This document shows positions 54,561 to 64,000 of a stretch of 64,000 nt of DNA, one piece after another. The translations under genes and the position numbers were made by a program. The notes under the pieces are model-generated. The model saw nothing but the letters and a program-made list of their open reading frames with translations. It was not told the DNA's origin and did not search any database. Position 1 is the first letter of the stretch. The number at the start of each line of letters is the position of its first letter. Origin of the DNA: Lytechinus pictus (lineage: Eukaryota > Echinodermata > Echinoidea > Temnopleuroida > Toxopneustidae); assembly GCF_037042905.1 (NCBI RefSeq), contig NC_087254.1:15299103-15363102 (forward strand), written 5' to 3'.

Positions 54561-55875
54561 TTTCTTTGAGAAACATTGTAAGACTGGCAGCCCAGAAGGT
54601 TCATTCAAGTAACAGCACCGGAGGAGTGGGCCCTGGACCTCACGAATATGGACTGGTGTCTGGACTGTGCTGTGGTCATCCTGCTTACTCACACAATTTA
54701 TGATGTCACCACTGAAAGACTTGTCTTTTTCAGCATTCAGAGAAGGGCATATGGCATCATCAGGCATGACATACATCCTTCCTAAAGTAAGTGCTTTGTG
54801 ATTTAAATGACTTTTTATGTATAGAGTATGCAATACAACACAGTGAGGTTTTCCAGCTATTCTGTTTTGAGGGCAACAATTATGATGGTACAGTAATAGT
54901 GGAAAGTGACTTTCCATACTTGAGACAGTTTTTAGTCCCCCTTTTGCCTTAATGGTGGTTTCAATTAAAATTATTTTTAGAATTTTGTTTAGATTACTTT
55001 GAAATATGACTGTGACAAAACAGAAAATGGTCTTTGTGTTTGATGTGATTCTGACAAGTGACATTTTCATTGTTTTCATCTCAATCCACTCTCTTTATCA
55101 TTACCTTAATTCCATTCCACCCATTCTCTTATTCTCTTGTTTCTTATGTCTCAATCCATTGATCTCTTGTATCTTTGTTCTTCCTTGCACCACTCCCCCT
55201 CCCTCTTACTGCCTCATCCTCCTCTTATTCTCATTCTCCTATCCCTTCCCCCTCTCCTTCTTTCTCTCTCTACTCCTATTTGTATTTTATCTCTGATTAC
55301 AGACTTTCGTTCCCTCGTATTCTCCGCCCCTCTCTAACACTCAATATCTTCCTTCCACACAATTTCAACATGAATTCATCATGACTGATGTTACAGTGTT
55401 CTCGTACAGCAAACTCATATTCATTCTTCTTTGAATTGATTTTAAGAAAATAATGTAGAAGTAATTGTTTCAATACCAACTGCTGTGATCAATCTGCAGC
55501 ATTTTCATTATATATTGCAGTTATGTTTCTATGAATGTCAAATTGAACCACCCTTCTGAAAGGTAAAAATTACTCCACAGCTCAAAAAGTTGGTCCTTTG
55601 CTCATAGTTGATGATTGTAAACCCAATGTTTGTGTGACACTGACAAGTGTGTATCCTCTAAGACGTAACCTCAGAATGAGTATAGATAGATTGTGTGTAG
55701 ATTGGCTTAGGAATGATCAATGGGTCTGTGTAGAAGGTAGAAGACTCAACATAGTCACGTCTCCGTAAACACAGAAAAGTGTGTGCTTGAATGTTCATTC
55801 CCCTCTCTCTAAAAAAATGCTTCATCGAGGATACTATGGATTTGGCCTCGTCTCGCCGCCGTGTCCGCTGCTGCA
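54561..55875. other. Intergenic with a pyrimidine-rich tract
   Basis: 54590-54790 is GC-richer and contains one frame (PEEWALDLTNMDWCLDCAVV) ending before a donor-like GTAAGT. I could not tie it to a gene. 55080-55340 is CT-rich low complexity, and the frames there are compositional. Confidence 0.3.
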
Positions 55876-56148
55876 GAGATATCCTCGTGAGCACTCTACC
55901 AGCTGCATTTCTTCTCCGATCATCTTCAACTTTGGCATGAAGGTCCATTATGGTAAAGCAAAGCCGCCTATTGATTTTGGTGTGGGTGGAGACATTGTTG
56001 CCATGGTAACAAGAGTTTTTGTGAAAATAGCAGAGATTTCCTTGTGAGCACTCTACCAGCTGCATTTCTTCTTCGGTCATCTTCAAATTTGGCATGAAGG
56101 TCCATTATGGTAAAGCAAAGCCGCCTATTGATTTTGGTGTGGGCGGAT
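55876..56148. repeat. 157 bp tandem duplication next to a SINE
   Basis: GAGCACTCTACCAGCTGCAT and GGTCCATTATGGTAAAGCAA recur 157 bp apart with few changes. On the minus strand the repeat is open and basic (DDRRRNAAGRVLTRISLQQR), but no family is recognised. The second unit runs straight into the SINE. Confidence 0.6.
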
Positions 56149-56400
56149 ACATCGTTGTGGTCTAGTGGTTAAGACTCTTGTCTTTCAATCTGAGGGATTT
56201 GGGTTTGATTCCCATCCATGGCACGTTTTCCTTCAGCAAGAAATTTACCCACTTTTTGTTGTCCTCAACCCAGGTGAGGTAAATGTGTACTGGCAGGAAG
56301 TAATTTTTCAAAAAGCTGTGAGCACCGGAATTGGATGACTAGCTTAGCCGGGGTAATATAGGAGCACTTCAAGCATGTAACAAGGTGGATTCATGTGCTT
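56143..56400 (+). mobile_element. tRNA-derived SINE
   Basis: It has a GTGGTCTAGTGGTTAAGACT A-box region and a GGGTTTGATTCCCATCC B box at tRNA spacing. The body follows: GTACTGGCAGGAAGTAATTT, GAGCACCGGAATTGGATGAC and AGCCGGGGTAATATAGGAGC. I associate this body with echinoderm SINEs. Confidence 0.65.
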
Positions 56401-58680
56401 TACGTGTAGAAATCATATGTTATTATTCAATACCAAGGAAACTTGTCATATGACAAATGTTGATGATACATCCTCAGGTGTTTCTCATTTGAAGAAGGAT
56501 ATCTACATCTGAGGCTGCTAGCTCTTCTCTTGTTATACATTTGGTGTTTTGCAGGTTCATCCTCGCTAATCTTGCATGCATACATTATATGGACTTCATG
56601 TGGGTCTTTATAGAGACTCTGTGTACAAATTGTTTCCTTTTGCATTATTTCAAGCTCCTTCAGACTATGGCTGTTGTATTTGGTTGCAAATGAGGTTGCA
56701 ACACTAGCAGTTTGACAGTACTTTTGTCAGGTTTTAGTGTACGGTCACAAGAGGGTGCCATTGTTATGTCAGATTCCACAGGATTCATCCCATCACTCCA
56801 CTGAAGCAAGTCAAGATGAAAACTAGACCTTAGAAGGATCGCCACCTGTTTTCATGGAAATATATGATAGAGCAACTGTGTACATGCAACTTTGTACACA
56901 TGTTCTACCATAGACTTGCTGTTGCAAGTAGGTGGACAATTGTATCTTTTCTCTTTTATGGCCCTATTTGAGTTAGTCAGTTGACATTATGGTGTTTTGA
57001 ATTTAAAGCTGCACCATTAATGGCCTATCCCCTGGCATACAGTCCTCAGAGCTATTCTTTGTTGGTAATTTGATATAGAGCCTTGTTAGAGCTAGAGGAG
57101 TAGACAGAAGGTTCCTAGCATCAAGAACACTTAGAAAGTGATGGGATGTCAATCTTAAAGGCCAGCTATGCATGGGATTTCAGGCAGGAGTTTGAATGGG
57201 CAGAGATCGCCAAGTGCTGTGTATATAGGCATTGACTGTCATGTAGGTCTTAAAAAGGTGTTATAGATTGAGAATGAGCAATAGCTCCTAGTGCAGGAGA
57301 TTGGCTAGTCTACGGTGACAGTAAATGAAGGATTGTATCATCTCCCATTCTATCCAATACATATGACATTGCACTTCACATTTTGATACCCATATTGTAA
57401 TGTAATTATTGATTAGGCATTATGAACTACCTATCAGGGAATATGAAGCATCCGGTGTCCACAGACTGGCTTAAATGTTTAGAGCCGCAGGGTTCGGAGG
57501 CTCCCACTTCGCATTACATTGTCGTTGCTTCAAGCTCCTTTCTTTCAGAGTTGTGAGGTGAATTGGATATGTAAACATAAGCTCGTGTTTTCCGTCAACA
57601 AATGGACGAATGACCAAGACCCCCCCTCCCCAAACCACAATGCTCACAAAACAACCAAACAAAGGCACAAAAATATTTATATATGTTTTTTAATTACATT
57701 TATTTTCATAGAAATACAATTGAATCATATGAACAAGAAATATTACATTGACAAGCTAAGACATATCATTGATACTCTTCATATTAACTGCTTTAAAGCT
57801 GAAAGAAAAACAAAACAAATTGTAATAGAGTAAAAAAAGCTGATTAAATAGAACATGTAATATCAGTCATGATTGGTGATTGTTGAGAAGGTGTGGAAAG
57901 GAAGAGAGAGTGATGGAGATGGATGGATAGTACAGGGAGACTGCAATCAATAGATTGATAGAAAAGATGAACAAAGGAGAAGATGAATAGAGAATGGATA
58001 AGGGAGAGATGGAGGTGATGAGAAAGAGAGGGGAATGGGGGCAATAAAAGAAGAGGGGGAAGTGCAAGGATGGATAGAGGTGCTACAAAAAGATCAATGG
58101 ATTGAGATCTATGAAGAGAGAAACGAGAGGGGGTCAAGGAAATGGAAAAGAAAAGGGATGGGGGTGCGGAGAGAAAATTTGTTTTAGGGTGATTGGAGAG
58201 ACCCCTAAAAGATCAAGGAATATGGGGGATAGAGATCCTCCTACTTAAATTACCATCATAAATGTCGCCCTCATCGACAAAAACCTGTAAACCCTCATTA
58301 TGTTGTCTTGCATACTCTAGGCAAGTCGAAATCACAAAGAACTTAATGGACGGGGTATGTCAGAATTGATGATGGCATGTGCACCACTTCTGAACATTGA
58401 GAAAGTTAGTCTTTGGTGGTGGCGTCATAAATGGGTGTGAGTTTAGTGAGAAGACTACCTCACAGACTTGGTATCAGACCATTTTGTGAAGGCAGGGTAT
58501 GCTTCATTGGTCTAGGTTACTGGCTTTGGGGCTCCTTACTTGAATGAATATTCTGGGTTGCCAGTCGTTTTTTTTTTTTTTTGTGGTTTATGAATCTTGG
58601 AAATAAAGGCTCTTATCTTTTATTTATTTTTATTGGTTTATCTCTTATTTTGAATATTTGTTTTCAAAGTCAGCACTGTT
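56401..58680. other. Intergenic, purine-rich tract at 57880-58230
   Basis: No exon recognised. GA-rich low complexity from about 57880 to 58230 and a poly-T run near 58568. Confidence 0.35.
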
Positions 58681-58745
58681 GCTATATTGAATTGCGTTAT
58701 GCAGGCAAGATTGCCAGAGGCGTTCCACTTGTGCAGTATTAATAT
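58680..58745. repeat. Repeat A terminus fragment
   Basis: CTATATTGAATTGCGTTATG then CAGGCAAGATTGCCAGAGGC matches the right end of repeat A (27290-27345). A second fragment of the same end lies at 59250-59300. Confidence 0.55.
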
Positions 58746-59249
58746 TAAAAACTTGAGGGTAAGATTTTGAATTTTCAAGATGAATCTGAAAGGAAAAGTC
58801 CCTATTCCATTAAACTTTAATAATGGTTATTTAATGTTTATTGGCAAATGGATGAATGTAATTTCATATCACTACTTATATTAAAGTGACATTGAAGGTT
58901 AAAGGTAGTTTTGGGGTCAGTAAAGTGATATTAGAAAGAGTTAAACAACTTTGCACTTGTTAAATCATCTGTCAGAATCTGTTAAATATGCTTAACATGC
59001 GTCTGAAATTTCAGGTTACTAGGTCAAGGCCAATTGCCATTTCAGATAAATTAACTTAAATGAGAATTGATATGTTTATTATTATTGAAAAAAATACGTA
59101 ATCACATGAAATGTATGTATGAAATGAAGTGGTCAAGTGCCATTGGAGGTTAACTTAAGATTCTATTATGAAATGAAAGTTGTTTTTTTTTCTCTTTTTT
59201 TAACATGATTCATTTTTCAAGTAGTTAAATTCAAACTCATCACTGGTGC

Positions 59250-59300
59250 TATATTGAATAGTGTAATACAGGCAAGACTGCCAGAGGCATTCCACCTTTT
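59250..59300. repeat. Repeat A terminus fragment
   Basis: CTATATTGAATAGTGTAATA then CAGGCAAGACTGCCAGAGGC matches the same terminus as the fragment at 58680. Confidence 0.55.
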
Positions 59301-59481
59301 TATAATTCTGATTATCAACCTTTGTAAAATCATAATTATGTCAATGACAACATCTGTAGAATACATTCCAACCTGGAATATACACATGCTAGAAATAGAT
59401 AAGGAATATGCACATGCTTGCAATAAATAAAGAGTGAATTGAATCAAATTTAATTGAAAATACTTTATTTCCTGTTGACAG

Positions 59482-59846
59482 GTCATCAGAAGGTCAGGAA
59501 CCTCCTGCAGATGGTTGCCTCACAAAGAAAAACAACGGAAGAAGGATTGGACGGCTCAGGAGAAACGACAACTCTTCATCACAGGATGACTACTCCAAAG
59601 CCCTCACCAAAGAGTTCTGCAACTGGGTTTCAGGGTTCGGGCTGGATCAACAATTGTGTAGAAGAATCAACAATTCACAGTATCTATGCTAGTGGTTATG
59701 AGACAAAGCCCGCCCTCTCTGTGCTGATCCATGTCATCGAGCTGACAAACGTGCCTGCAGAGCTAAGGGTGCCGGAACAGTTTCACAAAAAAACAAAGGC
59801 TCCATTACAGACTTCAGAACAGGTGGAGAAGAAGCAGAAAGAGTTG
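59482..59846 (+). CDS. FAM47E-like protein, internal exon with a frame break
   Basis: The acceptor CTGTTGACAG precedes 59482 and the donor GTGAGT follows 59846. The first half reads SSEGQEPPADGCLTKKNN, then DDYSKALTKEFCNWVSGFGL. After a one-base slip near 59650-59665 the second half reads VEESTIHSIYASGYETKPAL, VLIHVIELTNVPAELRVPEQ and KKTKAPLQTSEQVEKKQKEL. The FCxW motif, a YExxP motif and a xELxxVPxELR motif fit what I recall of FAM47E-type proteins, whose function is poorly known. The slip may be a sequence error, a mutation or a missed micro-intron. Upstream exons were not found. Confidence 0.5.
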
Positions 59847-60780
59847 GTGAGTAAAATAAGATTTCAAACATTTGAATTGCCTGAATACCATATATGCACA
59901 CCTTACGACTGGTCCACGATCCGATTTTGGAATTTCCTTAAATAACACCCACCAAAGATTCAGCGATGTGTCCGAGTCCATTCAGTCCGAGTTCGGCCTG
60001 TCCGAGTCTGGCACATGTGCAATCTATTACATAATCAGAAAGACGTTTCTCATTCAAAATATCTATAGTTAAAAAAAAGGCACAAAATATTTATAAGAAG
60101 AAAGTATATAGTTGATTTTAGTTTTAAAATTACATGTAGTGAAAGTCCTAAGAAACATACCAAGATTAGATATTTTCACATGTTTCTAAGCACCCTCCTT
60201 GTTCTGTAAGCAAACATTCCCCAAACCTTCAATATGTGTAAATGTAATCTGAGAAAATATTTTGCCAGATAAGAATATGGTGAACTGAAGGTATTTTATT
60301 ATATAAAAGTGAAATTCAAATGTACACATATCATAATATTTCATGTTTTGAAAAATCCCTTTCCCTTTTCAAAATTAATAAAACAAAAGCATTTCCGAAA
60401 AGCACTGTTTCTTGCCGAATGCAATAGGAAAATGACAACGTCACACACTATACCATAATGCCTGTAGCAGATGACATCCTGCACTAATGTAAATATTTTC
60501 AGTATGATGCTTTTTCCTGAATATAGAGGTCTACATGTATGTCACATGGGTTCAACTGATACAGATACAAAGAAGAACTTACGCGAATACCAGTTGATTC
60601 AATGACAGTCTTACAAAATGCATAGATGGGATTATTCCATTGAGTTTTTCAATTAAAATTTTTATTAGAAATGCCAGACTACTCCCTTACTTGATTTGAT
60701 CTAACAAGAAAACACCACCTCATAAGATATGTAGCTGTACAATGAAGGGATGCTCTGCAACGGCTGCAAGACAGGCTTTT
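59847..60780 (+). other. Intronic, nothing recognised
   Basis: AT-rich. It lies between the two FAM47-like exons. Confidence 0.35.
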
Positions 60781-60784
60781 CAAA

Positions 60785-61760
60785 TGCGATATTATAGGGT
60801 TTTTTCCACCCTACAAAATGTGCTTGTTGCACTTTTAAAATGTGAGTGCTTCAACCATCACAGGGCTCAAACGAGCCTATGTGGCCTCAAGAGAATTCCA
60901 CCTGTGCTGAACATCCTCTCAACAGGTGCGCTACTTGAAGGCACACTGAGGATTTGCATGGCAAGTAGGTGGAGGGCTCCGACAGGCAGAATTGCCAGGG
61001 GCCCAGAAGGTGATGGTATCTTGGCTGTCGGTTGCTGTTCCAAGGTAGTTGTTCAGCTGAGCCCTTGCTGTGTCTTTGCTCCCATTCCCTACTCACTTGC
61101 GAATCATTTTGTATTTAGCTGTTAAACGCAGGAATTTTGCTGGCATCTCCTCATCCTCGCTGTTGCTGGTGGTTGCCATTCATTCCCCAGTCTCTGCATT
61201 ACTTAGCCTTCTTTCTGCATCACTAATGACCATCTCTGTAATGAAATGGACAAAAAATATTATATATCTGGTAATTCTTGATCGATCTTATTACCTGCAA
61301 TAAATCGGATATGATAGAAAAGAAATGTAACAAATTATTTTTTAATATTTCAAATTCATTCTAGACTGTAGATCATTTGTACACAGATGCTGCCTCAAGG
61401 TTCCCCTCCACATAATCTGCATCCATCCAATGCAGCATGTATTGTGGGTCCAGGATGGGGGCCATAAGGAACAAGTCCTCAACGAAGGATGCTTCATGGG
61501 TCCCTGGTTCAGGTGGGACCATGTTGCACTTCACAAAGATTCCTTTGAATCTTGACTGAAGGGAGTCCCTCATTGCCACAACGATATATGCCTGCAGTCA
61601 GTGCAGTGCCTCCCCTCGGACAGCCACTTCTTCAGATGGCTGTTCAGGTCCAGGACCACAGGAACCACCTGGCCGCTGGTGCTGCTCACATCTCCCGAAT
61701 AATGAAAAAGAAAATTTAAATATAATACTTTGTTAGGAAATTGTTCCTTCAAAAGTACAA
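60785..61760 (-). pseudogene. Decayed hAT transposase
   Basis: On the minus strand from 61700 down: SGDVSSTSGQVVPVVLDLNS, LQSRFKGIFVKCNMVPPEPG, a FLMAPILDPQYMLHWMDADY block, then in other frames VISDAERRLSNAETGEW and the dimerisation end LAMQILSVPSSSAPVERMFS with TGGILLRPHRLV. These are the LDPxY and SAPVERxFSxGG signatures of hAT C-terminal domains. Frameshifts and stops separate the blocks. Sequence to about 62230 may hold upstream parts. It is antisense within the FAM47-like intron. Confidence 0.75.
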
Positions 61761-61821
61761 TCGTTTTTTAGATAATGCCCTCAAATTTCCATGAACTTTC
61801 CAAGGCTGCACTGCATAAAGG

Positions 61822-62235
61822 TTAAACAAAGTGAATCAGAAACATAAATTTAACTTGACAGTTTTGTAGGTATAGTGTCTTTCCAGTCTTTCCAGAGGAA
61901 CCTGACTTCGAGGTCCACCTCAAAGTCTGTGACAATCTCTTCTTGGTGTATGAGTTCCCCATCCCGGAATGTTTCTTTCTTAACAGTTTGGTTTTATGTG
62001 CTTCCCTTTTCCTTAACACGTTGCCTCCAGCTCCTTGTTTGATAACAAGGTCCCTACTTAGCAGCCTCATTGACTCTGCGTATATTTGTACTTGCCATGT
62101 TTTGTTCTGTTGATTCCTTGTGGTTCTGCACTGTCACTGTGTACCGCCGTTCTCTATTCTCTAGGAACACCTTTCCTTCTTTCCCGTAACATGTCGTGGT
62201 ACTGTATTCAGTGCCTTCCCCTCTAAAACTCTATT
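61822..62235 (-). other. Unresolved coding-like remnant upstream of the hAT pseudogene
   Basis: Short minus-strand frames (EEIVTDFEVDLEVRFLWKDW, GKVFLENRERRYTVTVQNH) look protein-like but could not be joined or named. They may belong to the transposon. Confidence 0.3.
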
Positions 62236-62453
62236 TACATCCAAAGTCCTGATGTCCCGCCCTATTTTATATATTTTACAACAGGGACATCATCCTTCAG
62301 TATAATTTATTTGAAGTTCAAATTAACTGTAGAATACTAATAATACATGTAACAATTTTTGATAATTGCAAGCCTTTATTTTGGAGTAAAGGCCAAATTT
62401 GTTTTGAATCGTAATTTGTAATTAATAATAATTTTTTTTTTCTTTCTTAAAAG

Positions 62454-62547
62454 AAATGCATTACGGTTCAGGGAATTACACTCTTCAGCTGGGTAAAGAT
62501 GATTTACAGAGCCTGGTACCTCAAACCAAAGACGTGGAAAAGACGAG
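62454..62547 (+). CDS. FAM47E-like protein, next exon
   Basis: The acceptor TTTCTTAAAAG precedes 62454 and the donor GTAAGG follows 62547. Joined in phase 0 to the previous exon, it reads KCITVQGITLFSWVKMIY and RAWYLKPKTWKRR. The AWYLKPxxWK motif is the one I remember for the C-terminal part of FAM47 proteins. Later exons are probably outside the window. Confidence 0.5.
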
Positions 62548-63250
62548 GTAAGGATATTGAAAATTATGATGAAGGAAGACATAATATATAATAAATATAA
62601 TCATCTGCAAATAATATGCATGTATATATATACAGGTATATATATATATACGTATTATGTGCAGATGATACAAATATCTGAATGTCACATGAAAATATTG
62701 ATGTTCTGCAAGTGCAATTTAATAATGAATTAAAAAAGGTGACTTCTTGGTAAATCATTAATAAATTATCAGTGAATATCAGTGCACATACGCGCATGTC
62801 GTTACCTCTACATGACTTTTGATGACCTGGAGAGTTGACCCTTGACCTGAAGTTGATGTGATGTAAATATGTTTCATTTTTGATAATTGATATTGGAGAT
62901 ATGATTGATGATGTTATTTTACAAAATTTAGCATAGATGACGTCACAATGACCTTTTGACCTTGAATTTGTTTCATACACATTGCACGATAGGTCCGCAA
63001 CTCCGCATAACTGATAGAATTTTCATGAAAATTGATGAAGGACTTTTGGAGATTTTGTGGGAACAAGAAGACGGGGAAAAAGAAAATAAATGGTAAATAA
63101 ATCAAAAAGAAAATTCATTGAAAAATAAAAGGTACATGTATCTGTCAATTGACAGATCACCTAGTAATTCCTGATATTGGTAGTGGTTAAAAAGTAGTAA
63201 GATATAAATTTTATCATTGAGATAATAGAAACATATCAAATCTCTGTTTA
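62548..63250. other. Intronic or intergenic, TA microsatellite
   Basis: A TA repeat hairpin lies at 62622-62652. A stretch at 62815-62975 has GACCTGAAGTTGATG and TGACCTTTTGACCTTGAA, distantly like repeat A. Confidence 0.35.
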
Positions 63251-63992
63251 TTTTTGTCTTACCTGCATAGCAGTCTAAGTGAGACATACATGTAGGCACC
63301 CTTTCAGACTTCTGTGACAACGTCAACATTTAAATATTAGTTTTGATGTTAGTTTCTGAAATTTCATCACAATGGACTTATTTCATGAAAGTTGGACGTA
63401 AGGGTAATCAAGTGTTGCTGATTAACTGGCAAGTGTTTCAGATAAAAAGGTCATGGACAAGTCATTTATCGTCAATGAACTATGGCTGTCTTGTGTCAAT
63501 ATTGATATCATTTTTCATTACATCATACATTAAATAGGGAAAATAAAAAAGGGCATCAAATGTTGAGATTGGTAGTGAGGCCAGTCAACAGGGTATCCAG
63601 GGGCCTGTCTTACAAAGAGGTACGATTGATCTGATCAATCGCAGCTATGGAAAGCCAGCAAAGTTAACATATAAAATGCATGTTTGTTCCAAAAAAATTC
63701 TAGATATGAATGTATATCCATAAATGTATATCCATAAATTCATTGATTTCTTGACAGTTTGGTGTGTTTTTCTTTGTTTACTATAAAAGGACATTTTGCA
63801 AATTTCCTGTAGAAAAAATTATGAAACTGATGGGTTTCCGTAGAGTTTGCCTTTCATAGCCTTGGATTGTTATTGTTATATCATATATTCAAAAGAGAAA
63901 TATTTGATATTTCAATATCACAAAGTCATCAATCTTGTGTATGTTGATTGATGTGATGCAGGCAAGACTGCCATGCAGAGTCATTCCACTTC
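63250..63992 (+). repeat. Repeat A, diverged copy 3
   Basis: It opens with GTCTTACCTGCATAGCAGTC and closes with ATGCAGGCAAGACTGCCATG, the two ends of the family. One decayed internal unit (TTATTTCATGAAAGTTGGAC, AGTGTTTCAGATAAAAAGGTC) remains, and its DR1 is lost. GGGGCCTGTCTTACAAAGAG near 63600 may be a MITE inside it. Confidence 0.5.
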
Positions 63993-64000
63993 AGAACCGA

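Noticed and set aside
54590-54790. Candidate exon with frame PEEWALDLTNMDWCLDCAVV ending at a donor-like GTAAGT
   Set aside because: No convincing acceptor in frame, no recognised family, and two other frames are also partly open.
56143-56220. Possible tRNA-Glu-like gene
   Set aside because: Head of a SINE: degenerate B box, no matching acceptor stem, and a repeat body downstream.
1-64000. CRISPR array, prokaryotic operon or integrated virus
   Set aside because: No direct-repeat and spacer pattern, no ribosome-binding sites or packed ORFs, and no viral structural or replicase motifs apart from the transposon proteins listed.

Overview
This is a gene-poor, AT-rich, repeat-crowded piece of an animal genome. 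Introns follow the GT-AG rule. The dispersed repeats are of the kind I associate with sea urchins: arrays around GACCTTTGACCTTGGTCA, beads of GCGAGCGCGAAGCGCGAGC, tRNA-derived SINEs with an echinoderm-like body, and many fold-back MITEs. An echinoid echinoderm is my best guess, from repeat type and not from any database search. No prokaryotic features, rRNA genes, functional tRNA genes or CRISPR arrays were seen.

Three host genes can be assembled from exons that keep phase. (1) On the minus strand, 19.16 to about 13.9 kb, lies a secreted ependymin-related protein (EPDR/MERP type). It has a signal peptide and five phase-compatible coding exons giving 212 residues, plus a probable 5' untranslated exon. 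The C-terminal end is unresolved because a hAT-type MITE sits 8 bp inside the last visible splice donor. (2) On the plus strand, 36.57 to 50.16 kb, lies a 242-residue RING plus TRAF-type zinc-finger protein, a probable E3 ubiquitin ligase. It has five exons with exact phase continuity and a 7.8 kb first intron. (3) On the plus strand, 59.48 to 62.55 kb and probably running on, are two exons that resemble the FAM47E family, the first with a one-base frame break.

Layout: 0 to 13 kb is MITEs, a SINE and a roughly 4.9 kb hAT-like composite (5295-10236) that itself holds a second repeat and inverted arrays of a roughly 178 bp unit. 14 to 19.6 kb is the ependymin-related gene, whose promoter and first exon lie inside a 0.6 kb inverted duplication. 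20 to 24.6 kb is small hAT-like elements. 24.6 to 36.25 kb is a nest of retrotransposons. A Tx1/L1-like LINE appears split in two around a CR1-like LINE, which is in turn split by hAT-like elements and by a 4.6 kb LINE with nearly intact ORF1 and ORF2. 36.3 to 50.8 kb is the RING gene, with a tandemly duplicated 878 bp promoter-like segment in intron 1 and MITEs close to its exons. 51 to 64 kb is MITEs, a SINE, low-complexity tracts, a decayed hAT transposase and the FAM47-like exons.

The least familiar signals are a 24-27 bp palindromic insert found twice, each time with an exact 9 bp target duplication and once next to its own empty site; the inverted duplication of the ependymin-related promoter and first exon; and mobile repeats carrying regularly spaced DR1 nuclear-receptor sites.
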